Origin: Caryophanales bacterium UBA6865
GTDB taxonomy: Bacteria; Bacillota_I; Bacilli_A; RFN20; CAG-826
DNA: 64,000 nt
NCBI GenBank assembly: GCA_002449265.1
Contig: DKCV01000021.1
Span: 1-64,000, forward strand
Reading direction: 5' to 3'
Shown in pieces: positions 39,688 to 48,150 of the stretch. The notes below the pieces were generated by a model. The model was not told the origin of the DNA. It ran no database searches and saw only the letters and a list, made by a program, of their open reading frames with translations. How positions within the stretch are numbered: the stretch's first letter is position 1; each line of letters starts with the position of its first letter. The translations under genes and the position numbers were made by a program.

Positions 39688-42645
39688 ATGGAAAACTATA
39701 AAGAACGTAACATTAATGAGGAAAGCATTCATAGAGCCGTCTCGCTATTACTCGCGTTAATCGGCATATTTTGCTTGCTTTCTTCTTTGACTTTGCATTT
39801 GTATTGGCCCGGCAAGGCCCTATTTTGGCTTGGAGGATTGCCGTTAGTGTGGATCGCTCTTCCTACCTTTATCGTCTTTTCTCTATTAACGTTCATCAAA
39901 GGAAAATATCCTTCCTATGGTCATCGTATCAATATCGGGATAGCGATTACTCTACTTGGCATTGGGGCAATTTGGAGCCACTTAGGGCTACATAAGGAGG
40001 AATCCTTTGCTTTTTCTTTGTTCATGGATGCCTTCAATGCGGTAAAAGAGCCAAGTGGCTACTTCTATGCCTCTTCGATTGGGGGAGGGGCGATTGGCTT
40101 CTTTTTGGCTTCGATTCTCAACTTAGGAGGATCTTCGCTTGTTTATTTTATTTCGACCTTGTTAATTTTGGTCGGCTTAATCATCATCTTTTTCCCGCTT
40201 GAGAAAAAAGCATATTCGCAAATCTTGAGCAAACTTGCGATTCATAAATCCAAAATCGCTAGCGAAAAAGAAAGAGAATACCAAGAAGAGATTAGGCGCA
40301 AAGAAATCGAACGAGAAGCGGCGATTCGCCCTATTGATAGCGATATGCCTTTTTCTCCTTTCGTTGCGCCTACTATTGATGCGCCTCAATCGCAAATCCC
40401 TGATTCTACAAGCGCCTCTTCATTGCCGTCTATGCCGAAAGAAGAAAATATTGGCAAACGAACGGACTTATATCATCATGAAGACACTTTTATTACGCCA
40501 ACACAAGCACGAATCATCGACGCGGATGCTTCCTTTACGAATGTATTGCCTTCCTCGCTTATGAATGCTGGATTGCAAGAAGCTTCCTATATGCCTGAAG
40601 CCGCTATTTTTGAAGCGAACAAGTCTATTAATCGGCTTCAAAATGGAACGGACAAGAAAGTGGAAGACCCAGTCAAAACTGCGCCGATTTCTTCTAATAA
40701 TGGAATTGGACATTCTTTTTCTTCTATTTCTAATCCTGCTCCTTCCTTAAATCCTTCTTTTGAAACTCCTACGAATTCTTTCCCTCTTAAAGAAGAAGTC
40801 CCTTCTCCTAAATTGGAAGACAATATTTCTTCGCAATCGTTTGAATCTATCCCTCAGTCTCCTATTAGTAATAGGCCAAATGAATCGGTTTCTCGGCCTC
40901 TTGAAACGGCTCCTATTCTCGAACCTTCAATCCAGGAGACAGTGGAAAAAAGGCAAAACGAGCCCTTGATTAACTCTAATCCTATCATTCAAGCAAATGT
41001 TACTCCTATTTCTAACGCTTCTAGCGCTTATCTAGACCCAACAAATAGCGTTCCTGAACCAAAGAAGATAGATTTTGACCCGGTAACCGGCGAAAAATTC
41101 GCGACGCCTCTTCCTAGCTACATTCTTCCTAGCGTAAATCTCCTTGCTCCAACTTCTAACAATAATTTATTAGAAGAACAGACGAAGGAATGCGAGGAAA
41201 GAATGGCGAATATCAACGCGATTCTTGCAAGCTTTAAAAGTGGCGCGCATGTCGTAGATTTTACGATTGGTCCTTCCGTTACCCGTTTCAATATCGATAC
41301 GGATAGTGGCGTGACCGTTTCTAGCGTTAAGCGCTATATTCAAAATATTCAAGTTAAGCTCGGTGGGATTCCGACTCGTTTTGAAGAAGTTGTCCCTGGA
41401 CAGATGACGAGTGGTTTAGAAATCGCTAATGACAATTCTCGAACCGTCACTATGCGTGAGATTTTTGAAGCTTTGCCGCCTTTAAGCGAAAAAACGAAAC
41501 TCTATATTCCTTTTGGAGAAAGCATTTCTGGAAAAATTATTTCTGGGGACTTGTCCAAATTCCCGCACATGCTCATTAGCGGTGGCACTGGTTCAGGGAA
41601 ATCCGTTTTCATGCAAAGTGTCATTATGTCGCTTATTATGCGCAATCGTCCAGAAGAGCTTAAACTCGTTATGGTCGATCCAAAACGTGTCGAAATGGCT
41701 AAATATGATTCCATTCCGCATCTTCTTTGCCCAATCGTGAAAGATATGAGTCAAGCAAAGATTTGTATTGATAAGTTGTGCCATGAAATGGAACGTCGCT
41801 ATACTATCTTCGAAAAAGCGGGCGTAAGAGAAATTCGCGAATACAACGAAGAATACGCGAGTAAAAAGAATCTCAGAAAATTGCCGTTTATCGTTTGCAT
41901 TATCGATGAATTTGCCGATTTGATGGACACCTTTAAAAACGTGGAGGATCCTGTTGTTAGAATCGCCCAAAAAGCCCGCGCTGCCGGCATTCATTTGATT
42001 ATCGCGACCCAGCGTCCCACGGTGAATATCGTCACTGGTAGACTCAAAGCCAATTTATCGGTTCGTGTTGCTTTAAGTATGAATAGCTCTATTGATTCGG
42101 TGACCATTTTAGGAGAAGCCGGCGCTGAAGAACTTGCTGGACATGGCGATATGCTTGTTGTTTGCCCTGAAGTTTTAAGAAATGGCTTAATTCGTGCGCA
42201 AGGTGCATTCGTAGAAACAAAAGAAATCGAAGCCGTCACGAACTTTATCCGTTCACAAAGTAAGCCTCAATATGACCCTTATTTTATGGATTTGGTGGAT
42301 CATGAAGCCGAAGCAAAAGCAGCGGAAGAAGCCGCTTTAGCTAACGCTCCAACTCGCGCTGAACTTCGACAAATGGCAGGTGATGACCTCTATAGCCAAA
42401 TCAAAGCAAAAGTCATGACGCAAGAATACGCTAGTGTATCTCGCATTCAACGCGAAAACGGGATTGGTTTCCCTCGCGCTGGAAGAATTTTCGCTCGCCT
42501 TCAACAAGAAGGAATCGTTGCTAGCGCCCCCGAAAGCAACTCTAGTTCAAAAGGGTGCAAAGTCCTTGTGCATAGCGAGCCTATTAATGATGGCTTACCG
42601 ATGGGGAGTAGCGATAATAGCGTCATTAAAGGAGGGGAGTTCTAG
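39688..42645 (+). CDS. ftsK: DNA translocase FtsK/SpoIIIE
   Basis: Pumps chromosomal DNA through the division septum. The 985 residues comprise about four N-terminal membrane helices (20-170), a long low-complexity Ser/Pro/Asn/Glu-rich linker (about 220-470), the alpha domain, a RecA-like motor with Walker A GGTGSGKSVF at about residue 631, Walker B VCIIDEFADLM, and ATQRPTVNIVTG, then a C-terminal winged-helix gamma domain with QEYASVSRIQRENGIGFPRAGRIF that would read KOPS/SRS-like sites. No Shine-Dalgarno; leaderless-type start. The stop overlaps the GTG of the pullulanase gene. Confidence 0.97.
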   Translation: MENYKERNINEESIHRAVSLLLALIGIFCLLSSLTLHLYWPGKALFWLGGLPLVWIALPTFIVFSLLTFIKGKYPSYGHRINIGIAITLLGIGAIWSHLGLHKEESFAFSLFMDAFNAVKEPSGYFYASSIGGGAIGFFLASILNLGGSSLVYFISTLLILVGLIIIFFPLEKKAYSQILSKLAIHKSKIASEKEREYQEEIRRKEIEREAAIRPIDSDMPFSPFVAPTIDAPQSQIPDSTSASSLPSMPKEENIGKRTDLYHHEDTFITPTQARIIDADASFTNVLPSSLMNAGLQEASYMPEAAIFEANKSINRLQNGTDKKVEDPVKTAPISSNNGIGHSFSSISNPAPSLNPSFETPTNSFPLKEEVPSPKLEDNISSQSFESIPQSPISNRPNESVSRPLETAPILEPSIQETVEKRQNEPLINSNPIIQANVTPISNASSAYLDPTNSVPEPKKIDFDPVTGEKFATPLPSYILPSVNLLAPTSNNNLLEEQTKECEERMANINAILASFKSGAHVVDFTIGPSVTRFNIDTDSGVTVSSVKRYIQNIQVKLGGIPTRFEEVVPGQMTSGLEIANDNSRTVTMREIFEALPPLSEKTKLYIPFGESISGKIISGDLSKFPHMLISGGTGSGKSVFMQSVIMSLIMRNRPEELKLVMVDPKRVEMAKYDSIPHLLCPIVKDMSQAKICIDKLCHEMERRYTIFEKAGVREIREYNEEYASKKNLRKLPFIVCIIDEFADLMDTFKNVEDPVVRIAQKARAAGIHLIIATQRPTVNIVTGRLKANLSVRVALSMNSSIDSVTILGEAGAEELAGHGDMLVVCPEVLRNGLIRAQGAFVETKEIEAVTNFIRSQSKPQYDPYFMDLVDHEAEAKAAEEAALANAPTRAELRQMAGDDLYSQIKAKVMTQEYASVSRIQRENGIGFPRAGRIFARLQQEGIVASAPESNSSSKGCKVLVHSEPINDGLPMGSSDNSVIKGGEF

Positions 42646-44750
42646 TGAAAAACACTTTCCTCTCCGCACGCTTGATCGAAGAAAATCTCATTCGTTTAGC
42701 TATTTTTTCTAGTGTACCTTTTGAAGGAATCGAAGCAACGCTACTCGTCGATGAAAAGAAACGAATCAAGCTTACTCCGACTAAAGTCGTATCTTTATCT
42801 AGCCAAATATTATTGGATTATCGTTTTGAAGAGCCGCTTGCTTTAGGGCATAGCTATTTTATTGTGATTCCTAGCTATGGTACGATTCCTCTTGACGTTA
42901 CCGAAGCGACTTCTTTCCCCGATTTTGATAAGCATTATTCTTATGATGGCGACGACTTAGGAGCAACTTATTCTAAAGACAAAACATCTTTTGCTTTATG
43001 GGCTCCTTTAAGTAGCGAAGTCATTCTAGAAATTAGAAAAGAAAACGAAAAACACCCTTCCTTTTATCCTCTTAAACGCGAAGAATGTGGCGTTTATCGT
43101 CTTTCTTTAAAAGGCGATTATGAACGCGCCGAATATCTTTATCACGTAAAAATTAACGAAGTTTCTATCTCCAGTATCGACCCTTACGCAAAGTGTTCTT
43201 CCCCAAACGGAACGAGGAGCGTTGTTGCTTGTTTTGCAAAATTAATGACGCCTTTATATCGTGAAAATTTACCCGCGATGAATAGTTATTGCGATGCGAT
43301 TATTTATGAAGGGCACGTTCGCGATTTAACGATTGATCCGAGTACGAATATCGAACATAAAGGCAAATTCCTAGGCTTGATCGAAAAAGGGAGAAAAACT
43401 CAAAAAGGAAATCCGGCTGGTTTTGATTATCTCACTTCTTTAGGATTCACCCATCTTCAGCTTCAGCCTCTTCAAGATTATGCTACCGTTGACGAACTTC
43501 GTCCTGAAAAACGTTACAATTGGGGATATGACCCCGCACAATATTTTGTGCCAGAAGGAAGCTATGCGAGTAATGTCTATGATCCTTATAGTCGAATTAA
43601 GGAATGCCGCGAGATGATTGGGGCTTTTCACAAAGCTCATATCCGCGTTGTGCTAGACGTTGTTTATAATCACGTTTACGAATATCAATTCTCTAGTTTT
43701 GAAAAGATTGTCCCGAATTATTTCTTTCGACGTAAGAGCAATGGGAAAATCGCGAACACAAGTGGGTGTGGCGATGATTTCGCTAGCGAACGCTTGATGG
43801 CAAAGAAACTTATTGTCGATAGCGCGAAATGGTGGATTGATTTTTACGGCGTTGATGGATTTCGTTTTGATTTAAGCGGAATTATCACGGTAAAAACGGT
43901 TCAAGAAATCCTTTCTTACGCGAAAAAGAAGGATCCCTATTTCATCGCTTATGGCGAAGGATGGAACATGGGAGGGGAAGTAAGCGAACCCCTTTTGACG
44001 ATGGAAAACCATTCTTTAGAGAAAGATTATGCTTTCTTTAACGATAAATATCGTGAGGCGATAAAACGTTATAGTTCTGGCGAACTTTTCGCGACTGGCG
44101 AGGCCAAGTTCGTCATCGCTGGTTCATCTATTGATTTTTGTGGAAATCGCAAAATGTTTTTAAGCGCTAATCAGTCAGTGAATTACGTAGAATGCCATGA
44201 TAATGCGACTTATTTTGATTATTTAAATAAAGTTTTGCCGGATTCTTCACTTGATAAAAAACTTCTCCTTTGTCAATTTGCTTTGTCTATTGTTTTAACT
44301 AGCATTGGGGTTCCTTTTATCCATGCTGGAGAAGAAGTGGGCCAATCCAAATGGATGAATGAGAATACCTATAATGCCTCAGATTGGTATAATCGCTTGT
44401 CCTATAAATTAATTGATGAAAGAGCGACAATGGTGGAGCATCTCCGTTCTTTAATTGCTTTCCGAAAGAAAACGCGCTTTTTGCACACCTATGATCCGGA
44501 GATTTTGGACCGCTTCCTTGACGTGAATAACGATGGCGAGCTTTTGCTAGTTTCTATTTTAGGAGAAGAAAACGCCTCCCCATATAAAGAAATTCATTTC
44601 TTCTATAACCCAACCGATGTAGAATTATTCCATAAAACATCCTCTCGAGAAGTTGCTTTGTTTGGAAAAGCTGATTCTCTCGTCGCGACGAAAGGCTCTT
44701 GCGTTATTGTGCCTCCGCACAAATTCATCGCAACTGCCTTGCCGAAATAA
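42645..44750 (+). CDS. pulA: Type I pullulanase
   Basis: Debranches alpha-1,6 links of pullulan, glycogen or starch. The 701 residues start with beta-sandwich modules (N-terminal and CBM48-like: GATYSKDKTSFALWAPLSSEV, shown here by its F-A-L-W-A-P core), then a GH13 barrel with the type I signature YNWGYDP at about residue 290, VVYNHVY, nucleophile GVDGFRFD (about 404) and acid/base GEGW (about 435). No signal peptide, so it should act in the cytoplasm on imported or stored glucans, with MalQ. It uses a GTG start overlapping the ftsK stop, with AAAGGAGGGGAG upstream. Confidence 0.95.
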   Translation: MKNTFLSARLIEENLIRLAIFSSVPFEGIEATLLVDEKKRIKLTPTKVVSLSSQILLDYRFEEPLALGHSYFIVIPSYGTIPLDVTEATSFPDFDKHYSYDGDDLGATYSKDKTSFALWAPLSSEVILEIRKENEKHPSFYPLKREECGVYRLSLKGDYERAEYLYHVKINEVSISSIDPYAKCSSPNGTRSVVACFAKLMTPLYRENLPAMNSYCDAIIYEGHVRDLTIDPSTNIEHKGKFLGLIEKGRKTQKGNPAGFDYLTSLGFTHLQLQPLQDYATVDELRPEKRYNWGYDPAQYFVPEGSYASNVYDPYSRIKECREMIGAFHKAHIRVVLDVVYNHVYEYQFSSFEKIVPNYFFRRKSNGKIANTSGCGDDFASERLMAKKLIVDSAKWWIDFYGVDGFRFDLSGIITVKTVQEILSYAKKKDPYFIAYGEGWNMGGEVSEPLLTMENHSLEKDYAFFNDKYREAIKRYSSGELFATGEAKFVIAGSSIDFCGNRKMFLSANQSVNYVECHDNATYFDYLNKVLPDSSLDKKLLLCQFALSIVLTSIGVPFIHAGEEVGQSKWMNENTYNASDWYNRLSYKLIDERATMVEHLRSLIAFRKKTRFLHTYDPEILDRFLDVNNDGELLLVSILGEENASPYKEIHFFYNPTDVELFHKTSSREVALFGKADSLVATKGSCVIVPPHKFIATALPK

Positions 44751-44798
44751 CGGCTAAAAACCCTGCGTTTCTATAGATACTTAAAAGGAGAAATCAAT

Positions 44799-45086
44799 AT
44801 GATTTCAAGTGTTTTCGTGTCGGGTAGAATTGGGAAAATTATTGATAGACATTTCCGATACGTTTTGGTTGAACGCCCTCTTGTGAACCAAGAAGGAAAA
44901 TACCAAGTGGATGAAATTCCAGTGCGTGTTTCTTATTTTGCGACGGAATCTTGGATGAAAGAAAAAGAAGGGACGTTCATTGTTTTTAAAGGAAGAATCG
45001 AGAAAGACAAAAACGTTGGACTCGCTTTGGTGGTAGAACACCGAGAATGCTACGCACCAGAACTAAAACGGCAAAAGAGCGCATAA
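44799..45086 (+). CDS. Small OB-fold-like protein, function unknown
   Basis: A 95-residue protein starting after AAAGGAG. The pattern VFVSGRIGKII, RYVLVERPL, VRVSYFATESWM and GTFIVFKGRIEK looks like the strands of a single-stranded-DNA-binding OB fold (SSB or PriB type), but it lacks the acidic C-terminal tail of SSB and the similarity is by eye only. It lies between pullulanase and a PlsC gene, neither of which explains it. It may be a diverged primosomal or SSB-like protein, or simply a conserved lineage-specific gene. Confidence 0.6.
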   Translation: MISSVFVSGRIGKIIDRHFRYVLVERPLVNQEGKYQVDEIPVRVSYFATESWMKEKEGTFIVFKGRIEKDKNVGLALVVEHRECYAPELKRQKSA

Positions 45087-45106
45087 TCTTTTACGATTAG
45101 ACGTGA

Positions 45107-45112
45107 TAAAAT
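45107..45112 (+). promoter_or_regulatory. Extended -10 TAAAAT of a predicted leaderless transcript (second PlsC gene)
   Basis: TGA-TAAAAT is followed by 6 nt and the ATG at 45119. No Shine-Dalgarno is present. Confidence 0.6.
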
Positions 45113-45118
45113 AATTTC

Positions 45119-45928
45119 ATGTTCAAATATTTAAGAATCATTCTTTCCTGTGGATGGAAATTACTCTATATTTATCTTCGCTATATCGTTCGTTACGCGC
45201 GTCACCCAGAGCGCTATCCTTTAGAAGAACGTTACCGGAGGGTTAAAGAACTTTTCGGTGTTGTTTTAGATCACTTTCGTTTGGATTGGAAAATCAAAGG
45301 GCTAGAAAATATCCGTAAGCTCGAGAAAGAAGGAAAAACTTTTCTTCTTGTTCCTAATCATTTAAGCGATTTGGATGCGATTTGCATTCTTTATTGGTGT
45401 GAAAAGCCTCTCACTTTCGTTGCCAAAAAAGAAACGAAAAAATTCCCTTTTGTGGGAAAGGTCATTCAATCCATCGATGGGTATTTTTTGGACAGAAACG
45501 ATCTTCGCGATGGCATTAAGATGATAAAAGACACCACAGAAAAACTCGCAAGCGGGAAATGCTCTGTTCTTATTTATCCGGAAGGAACAAGAAATCGCGA
45601 ACCTTCTGGCCCTTTGGCGGTTTTTCACGCTGGCTCACTCAAAAGCCTATATCGAGCAGGGGCCCCAGTAATCGGGGTAGCTCAATATGGAACCCAATAC
45701 CCTCTTCATGCCGATACGAATTTCAAACGCTATCCGATTTATATGACATTCTTCCCGCCAATTTATAAAGAAGAATACCAAAAATATTCGGCGGTTGAGT
45801 TTGCTCCGATTCTAGAAGAAATGATCGCAAAAGAAGTCTATTCGGAACGTGCCTTAGTGGATTCTTATTTCTTATTGGACGAAGAAAAGATTCCCTTAAA
45901 AGGAAAAAGCGCCAAAACGTTTCAATGA
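45119..45928 (+). CDS. plsC: 1-acyl-sn-glycerol-3-phosphate acyltransferase
   Basis: Acylates lysophosphatidate to phosphatidate in phospholipid synthesis. The 269 residues show NHLSDLDAI (H-x4-D; about residue 80), the acceptor-binding FVAKKE, IYPEGTRNR and a final GAPVIGVA: the full canonical PlsC set, closer to consensus than the paralogue at 15304. A hydrophobic N-terminus (about 5-22) suggests membrane association. It overlaps by 7 nt the 3' end of the convergent nucleoside phosphorylase gene. Leaderless-type start. Confidence 0.93.
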   Translation: MFKYLRIILSCGWKLLYIYLRYIVRYARHPERYPLEERYRRVKELFGVVLDHFRLDWKIKGLENIRKLEKEGKTFLLVPNHLSDLDAICILYWCEKPLTFVAKKETKKFPFVGKVIQSIDGYFLDRNDLRDGIKMIKDTTEKLASGKCSVLIYPEGTRNREPSGPLAVFHAGSLKSLYRAGAPVIGVAQYGTQYPLHADTNFKRYPIYMTFFPPIYKEEYQKYSAVEFAPILEEMIAKEVYSERALVDSYFLLDEEKIPLKGKSAKTFQ

Positions 45929-46680
45929 GATAAAGTCTCAGCGAATTTAACCGCGTAATCAAACGCGTCTAGTTGGCTTTTCTTTTCTTTTTCGTCTCCT
46001 AGATTTTCTCGATTCCAAATTGGGGCGTCGAGCAAATCTCCACCAAAAAAGAACGTGAAAAAGCGAAAATCACGGTATTCGGCGAGAGTTTCTAAGCCAG
46101 CGCACTCCATATCGACGGCGATGCATCCTTCTTTGACGCGGCGCGCCATTTCTTCCTTCGTTTCATGATAAAAAGCATCCGTTGTCCATGTTTTTCCTTT
46201 TGCCATTGGAACGTTTTCCTTTTGGAAGAATTTTGCCGTGATATCACTTGTTTTTATGTCAATATAATCGCTATTTTTTCGGAAGTGATAGGAAAACCCC
46301 TCATCGCGATAAGCACTAGTTGGGACAATGATTTTTCCTTTCGATATGCATTGATTCAAGATGCCACAACTTCCAAAGACAATAAAGTTTTTAGCGCCTG
46401 AAATATAACGAGCTTCGTCCATCATCATCCCAGCACTTGGCGCCCCGATTTGAGAAAGATAAAAAAGGATTCGAGTGCCTTTAATACGATATAAAGATGA
46501 GCGAGCGATAGATTCGCTGACTAATCCGACAATTTCTGTTTCATAGCGTTCCAGCGCTTTCTTTAAAACGTCTAAAGAGAAAAAAGCGATACAGGTGTCT
46601 CCATAATCGCCTTTACTAGAACAAAAATCTTTCGGACCCATGATTGGGGTCTCGCCCTCAATGTAACTTTTCGTAATCAT
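45922..46680 (-). CDS. Nucleoside phosphorylase (PNP/uridine phosphorylase family)
   Basis: A 252-residue protein of the PNP_UDP_1 fold. Visible blocks are FGSCGILN (phosphate/ribose site), the conserved AVDMECAG (Met-Glu for ribose) and a C-terminal helix; IGAPSAGMMMDEA fits the G-x-P-S segment of the family. It phosphorolyses a nucleoside to base and (deoxy)ribose-1-phosphate; uridine versus purine specificity cannot be settled. GGAGG precedes the ATG, but directly upstream is the terminator of the RNA methyltransferase gene, so expression must come from read-through or a promoter inside that gene. Confidence 0.87.
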   Translation of the reverse strand: MITKSYIEGETPIMGPKDFCSSKGDYGDTCIAFFSLDVLKKALERYETEIVGLVSESIARSSLYRIKGTRILFYLSQIGAPSAGMMMDEARYISGAKNFIVFGSCGILNQCISKGKIIVPTSAYRDEGFSYHFRKNSDYIDIKTSDITAKFFQKENVPMAKGKTWTTDAFYHETKEEMARRVKEGCIAVDMECAGLETLAEYRDFRFFTFFFGGDLLDAPIWNRENLGDEKEKKSQLDAFDYAVKFAETLSH

Positions 46681-46692
46681 CTATCTTCCTCC

Positions 46693-46719
46693 AAAAAAGA
46701 AGACGGGTTTTAGCCCGTC
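46693..46719 (-). terminator. Terminator/attenuator between the RNA methyltransferase and nucleoside phosphorylase genes
   Basis: On the minus strand GACGGG pairs with CCCGTC (46719-46702), then TTCTTTTTT. The stem overlaps the upstream gene's stop codon, and the T-run is followed at once by GGAGG of the next gene. Confidence 0.8.
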
Positions 46720-48007
46720 ATTCCCAGTCCCTGCGTAATCCTTTTGGATAGTGGTTTTTCGCAATGCCTTGCGTAACTTTAACGTATCCAAGATTTCGTT
46801 TATCGTAGCTTACGATATAAAAGCCATCGCTTCGATCTAATTCAAACACATCACCATGAACATATTTCTTCGCGTCTTCTAAGGAAATCGGAATGCTATA
46901 TTTGCTATCCAAGAAGTGGGCTAAATGGTGGTCAGGGATGAAAATATCGCGCATTTCGAACAATTTCACGCCGTATCGGAGCACATTAAGATGCGAAGTG
47001 TCGAAATGCTGATAAATGGAATAGAATTTATGGCGCATTTCCTCATTACTACGGTCAAGCAAACCGTATTCTCCCAAAAATTCTTTATAGCGGGGGTAAG
47101 AAAGAACTTCTTTTTTCGTTTTAACGAGTTCGCCTGGTTTTTTGAATAAGCAAATGAATTGGCCTTCTCCCTCAAAATGATTCGGGAATAAATGCACGGC
47201 TTCAGGCACTTCTTTGGTGCGATAAAAAGAAGGGTCGTCTTTTAAAGGAACGAGTTCAATTTCTGGATGGCGGTTCTTCATGGAAAGAATCACGTTGTCG
47301 TTTTCTTCGATATTGAACGAGCAAGTGCTATAAGAGATAGTGCCACCTGGTTTTAGCATCGAATAAGCTAGTTCAAGGATTTCAATCTGACGCTTGCTAT
47401 TGCTTTTGACTTTTGTGTAACTCCAGTCTTTTTTCGCTTCGCTATTTTTGCGCATCATCGCGCTACCGCTACACGGTGCATCAACAATGATTTTGTCGAA
47501 GGTATCCTTAAAATGGATATAACTAAAAACGAAATCGTTACTTGCTACGATAATATCGCCTCTTCCCATGCGCTCCACATTTTGGCTCATGGCTTTGGCG
47601 CGAGGATAAGAAATATCATTACTGATGATGCAACCCTTGTCATTCATTGCCAAAGAAGCACCGATAGATTTTCCGCCAGGAGCAGCGCACATATCCAAGA
47701 TGACATCGTCTTCTTCTGGATGGAGGAAATAAACAGGCATCATCGCGGCTGGATCTTCAATCGAGAATACGCCGTCTTCATAAAGCATGCTTTTTCCGAA
47801 TTCATATTCAGATTTGTCATACAAATAGGCGTGTTCCACGAAAGGGTGTTTCTTCACATTCGGAAAACGGGAAAGAAATTCCTCATCGCTCATTTTCTTT
47901 GTGTTCAAAAGTAAGGCGTGGGTCACTTTCCCTTCTTCGATAGAGGCAATCAAGGAGTCAGCTTCGCTTTCAGGCAAATACTCAAGTAAACTTTCTTTAA
48001 ATGTCAT
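46718..48007 (-). CDS. RsmF/RsmB-family rRNA or tRNA cytosine-C5 methyltransferase
   Basis: A 429-residue NOL1/NOP2/Sun-type m5C methyltransferase. The SAM-binding DMCAAPGGKSI, DAPCSGSAMMRK (motif IV Cys) and the catalytic SYSTCSFNIEEND are clear, with a C-terminal RNA-binding RsmF-like domain. Known relatives modify 16S rRNA or tRNA; the exact position modified is not predictable here. The frame opens 19 codons earlier at 48064 with a hydrophobic stretch, but TATAAT lies 7 nt before the ATG at 48007, so I take 48007 and a leaderless message. Confidence 0.93.
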   Translation of the reverse strand: MTFKESLLEYLPESEADSLIASIEEGKVTHALLLNTKKMSDEEFLSRFPNVKKHPFVEHAYLYDKSEYEFGKSMLYEDGVFSIEDPAAMMPVYFLHPEEDDVILDMCAAPGGKSIGASLAMNDKGCIISNDISYPRAKAMSQNVERMGRGDIIVASNDFVFSYIHFKDTFDKIIVDAPCSGSAMMRKNSEAKKDWSYTKVKSNSKRQIEILELAYSMLKPGGTISYSTCSFNIEENDNVILSMKNRHPEIELVPLKDDPSFYRTKEVPEAVHLFPNHFEGEGQFICLFKKPGELVKTKKEVLSYPRYKEFLGEYGLLDRSNEEMRHKFYSIYQHFDTSHLNVLRYGVKLFEMRDIFIPDHHLAHFLDSKYSIPISLEDAKKYVHGDVFELDRSDGFYIVSYDKRNLGYVKVTQGIAKNHYPKGLRRDWE

Positions 48008-48014
48008 GGTGCTA

Positions 48015-48020
48015 ATTATA
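48015..48020 (-). promoter_or_regulatory. -10 TATAAT of a predicted leaderless transcript (m5C methyltransferase)
   Basis: A perfect TATAAT on the minus strand, then 7 nt and ATG. It lies within a longer open frame, which argues against the upstream start. Confidence 0.65.
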
Positions 48021-48094
48021 GGCGAAAACAATAAAAAAAGATAGACGCTTACGATAATTGACAATCATTAAAATAAAGATTTTTTACCTCGAGT

Positions 48095-48122
48095 TTGAAG
48101 AAAACATCTAGCGCTTTATAAT
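48095..48122 (+). promoter_or_regulatory. Promoter of the pdp-dtd-mnmA unit
   Basis: TTGAAG (48095-48100), 16-nt spacer, TATAAT (48117-48122). The leader then contains a GAGG Shine-Dalgarno before the ATG at 48151. Confidence 0.75.
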
Positions 48123-48150
48123 TGAAGCAACTAAATGAGGTAATACGCTT

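Noticed and set aside
48008..48064. N-terminal hydrophobic extension of the m5C methyltransferase, suggesting a signal peptide
   Set aside because: A perfect TATAAT lies inside the extension 7 nt before an ATG that starts a normal cytosolic methyltransferase.
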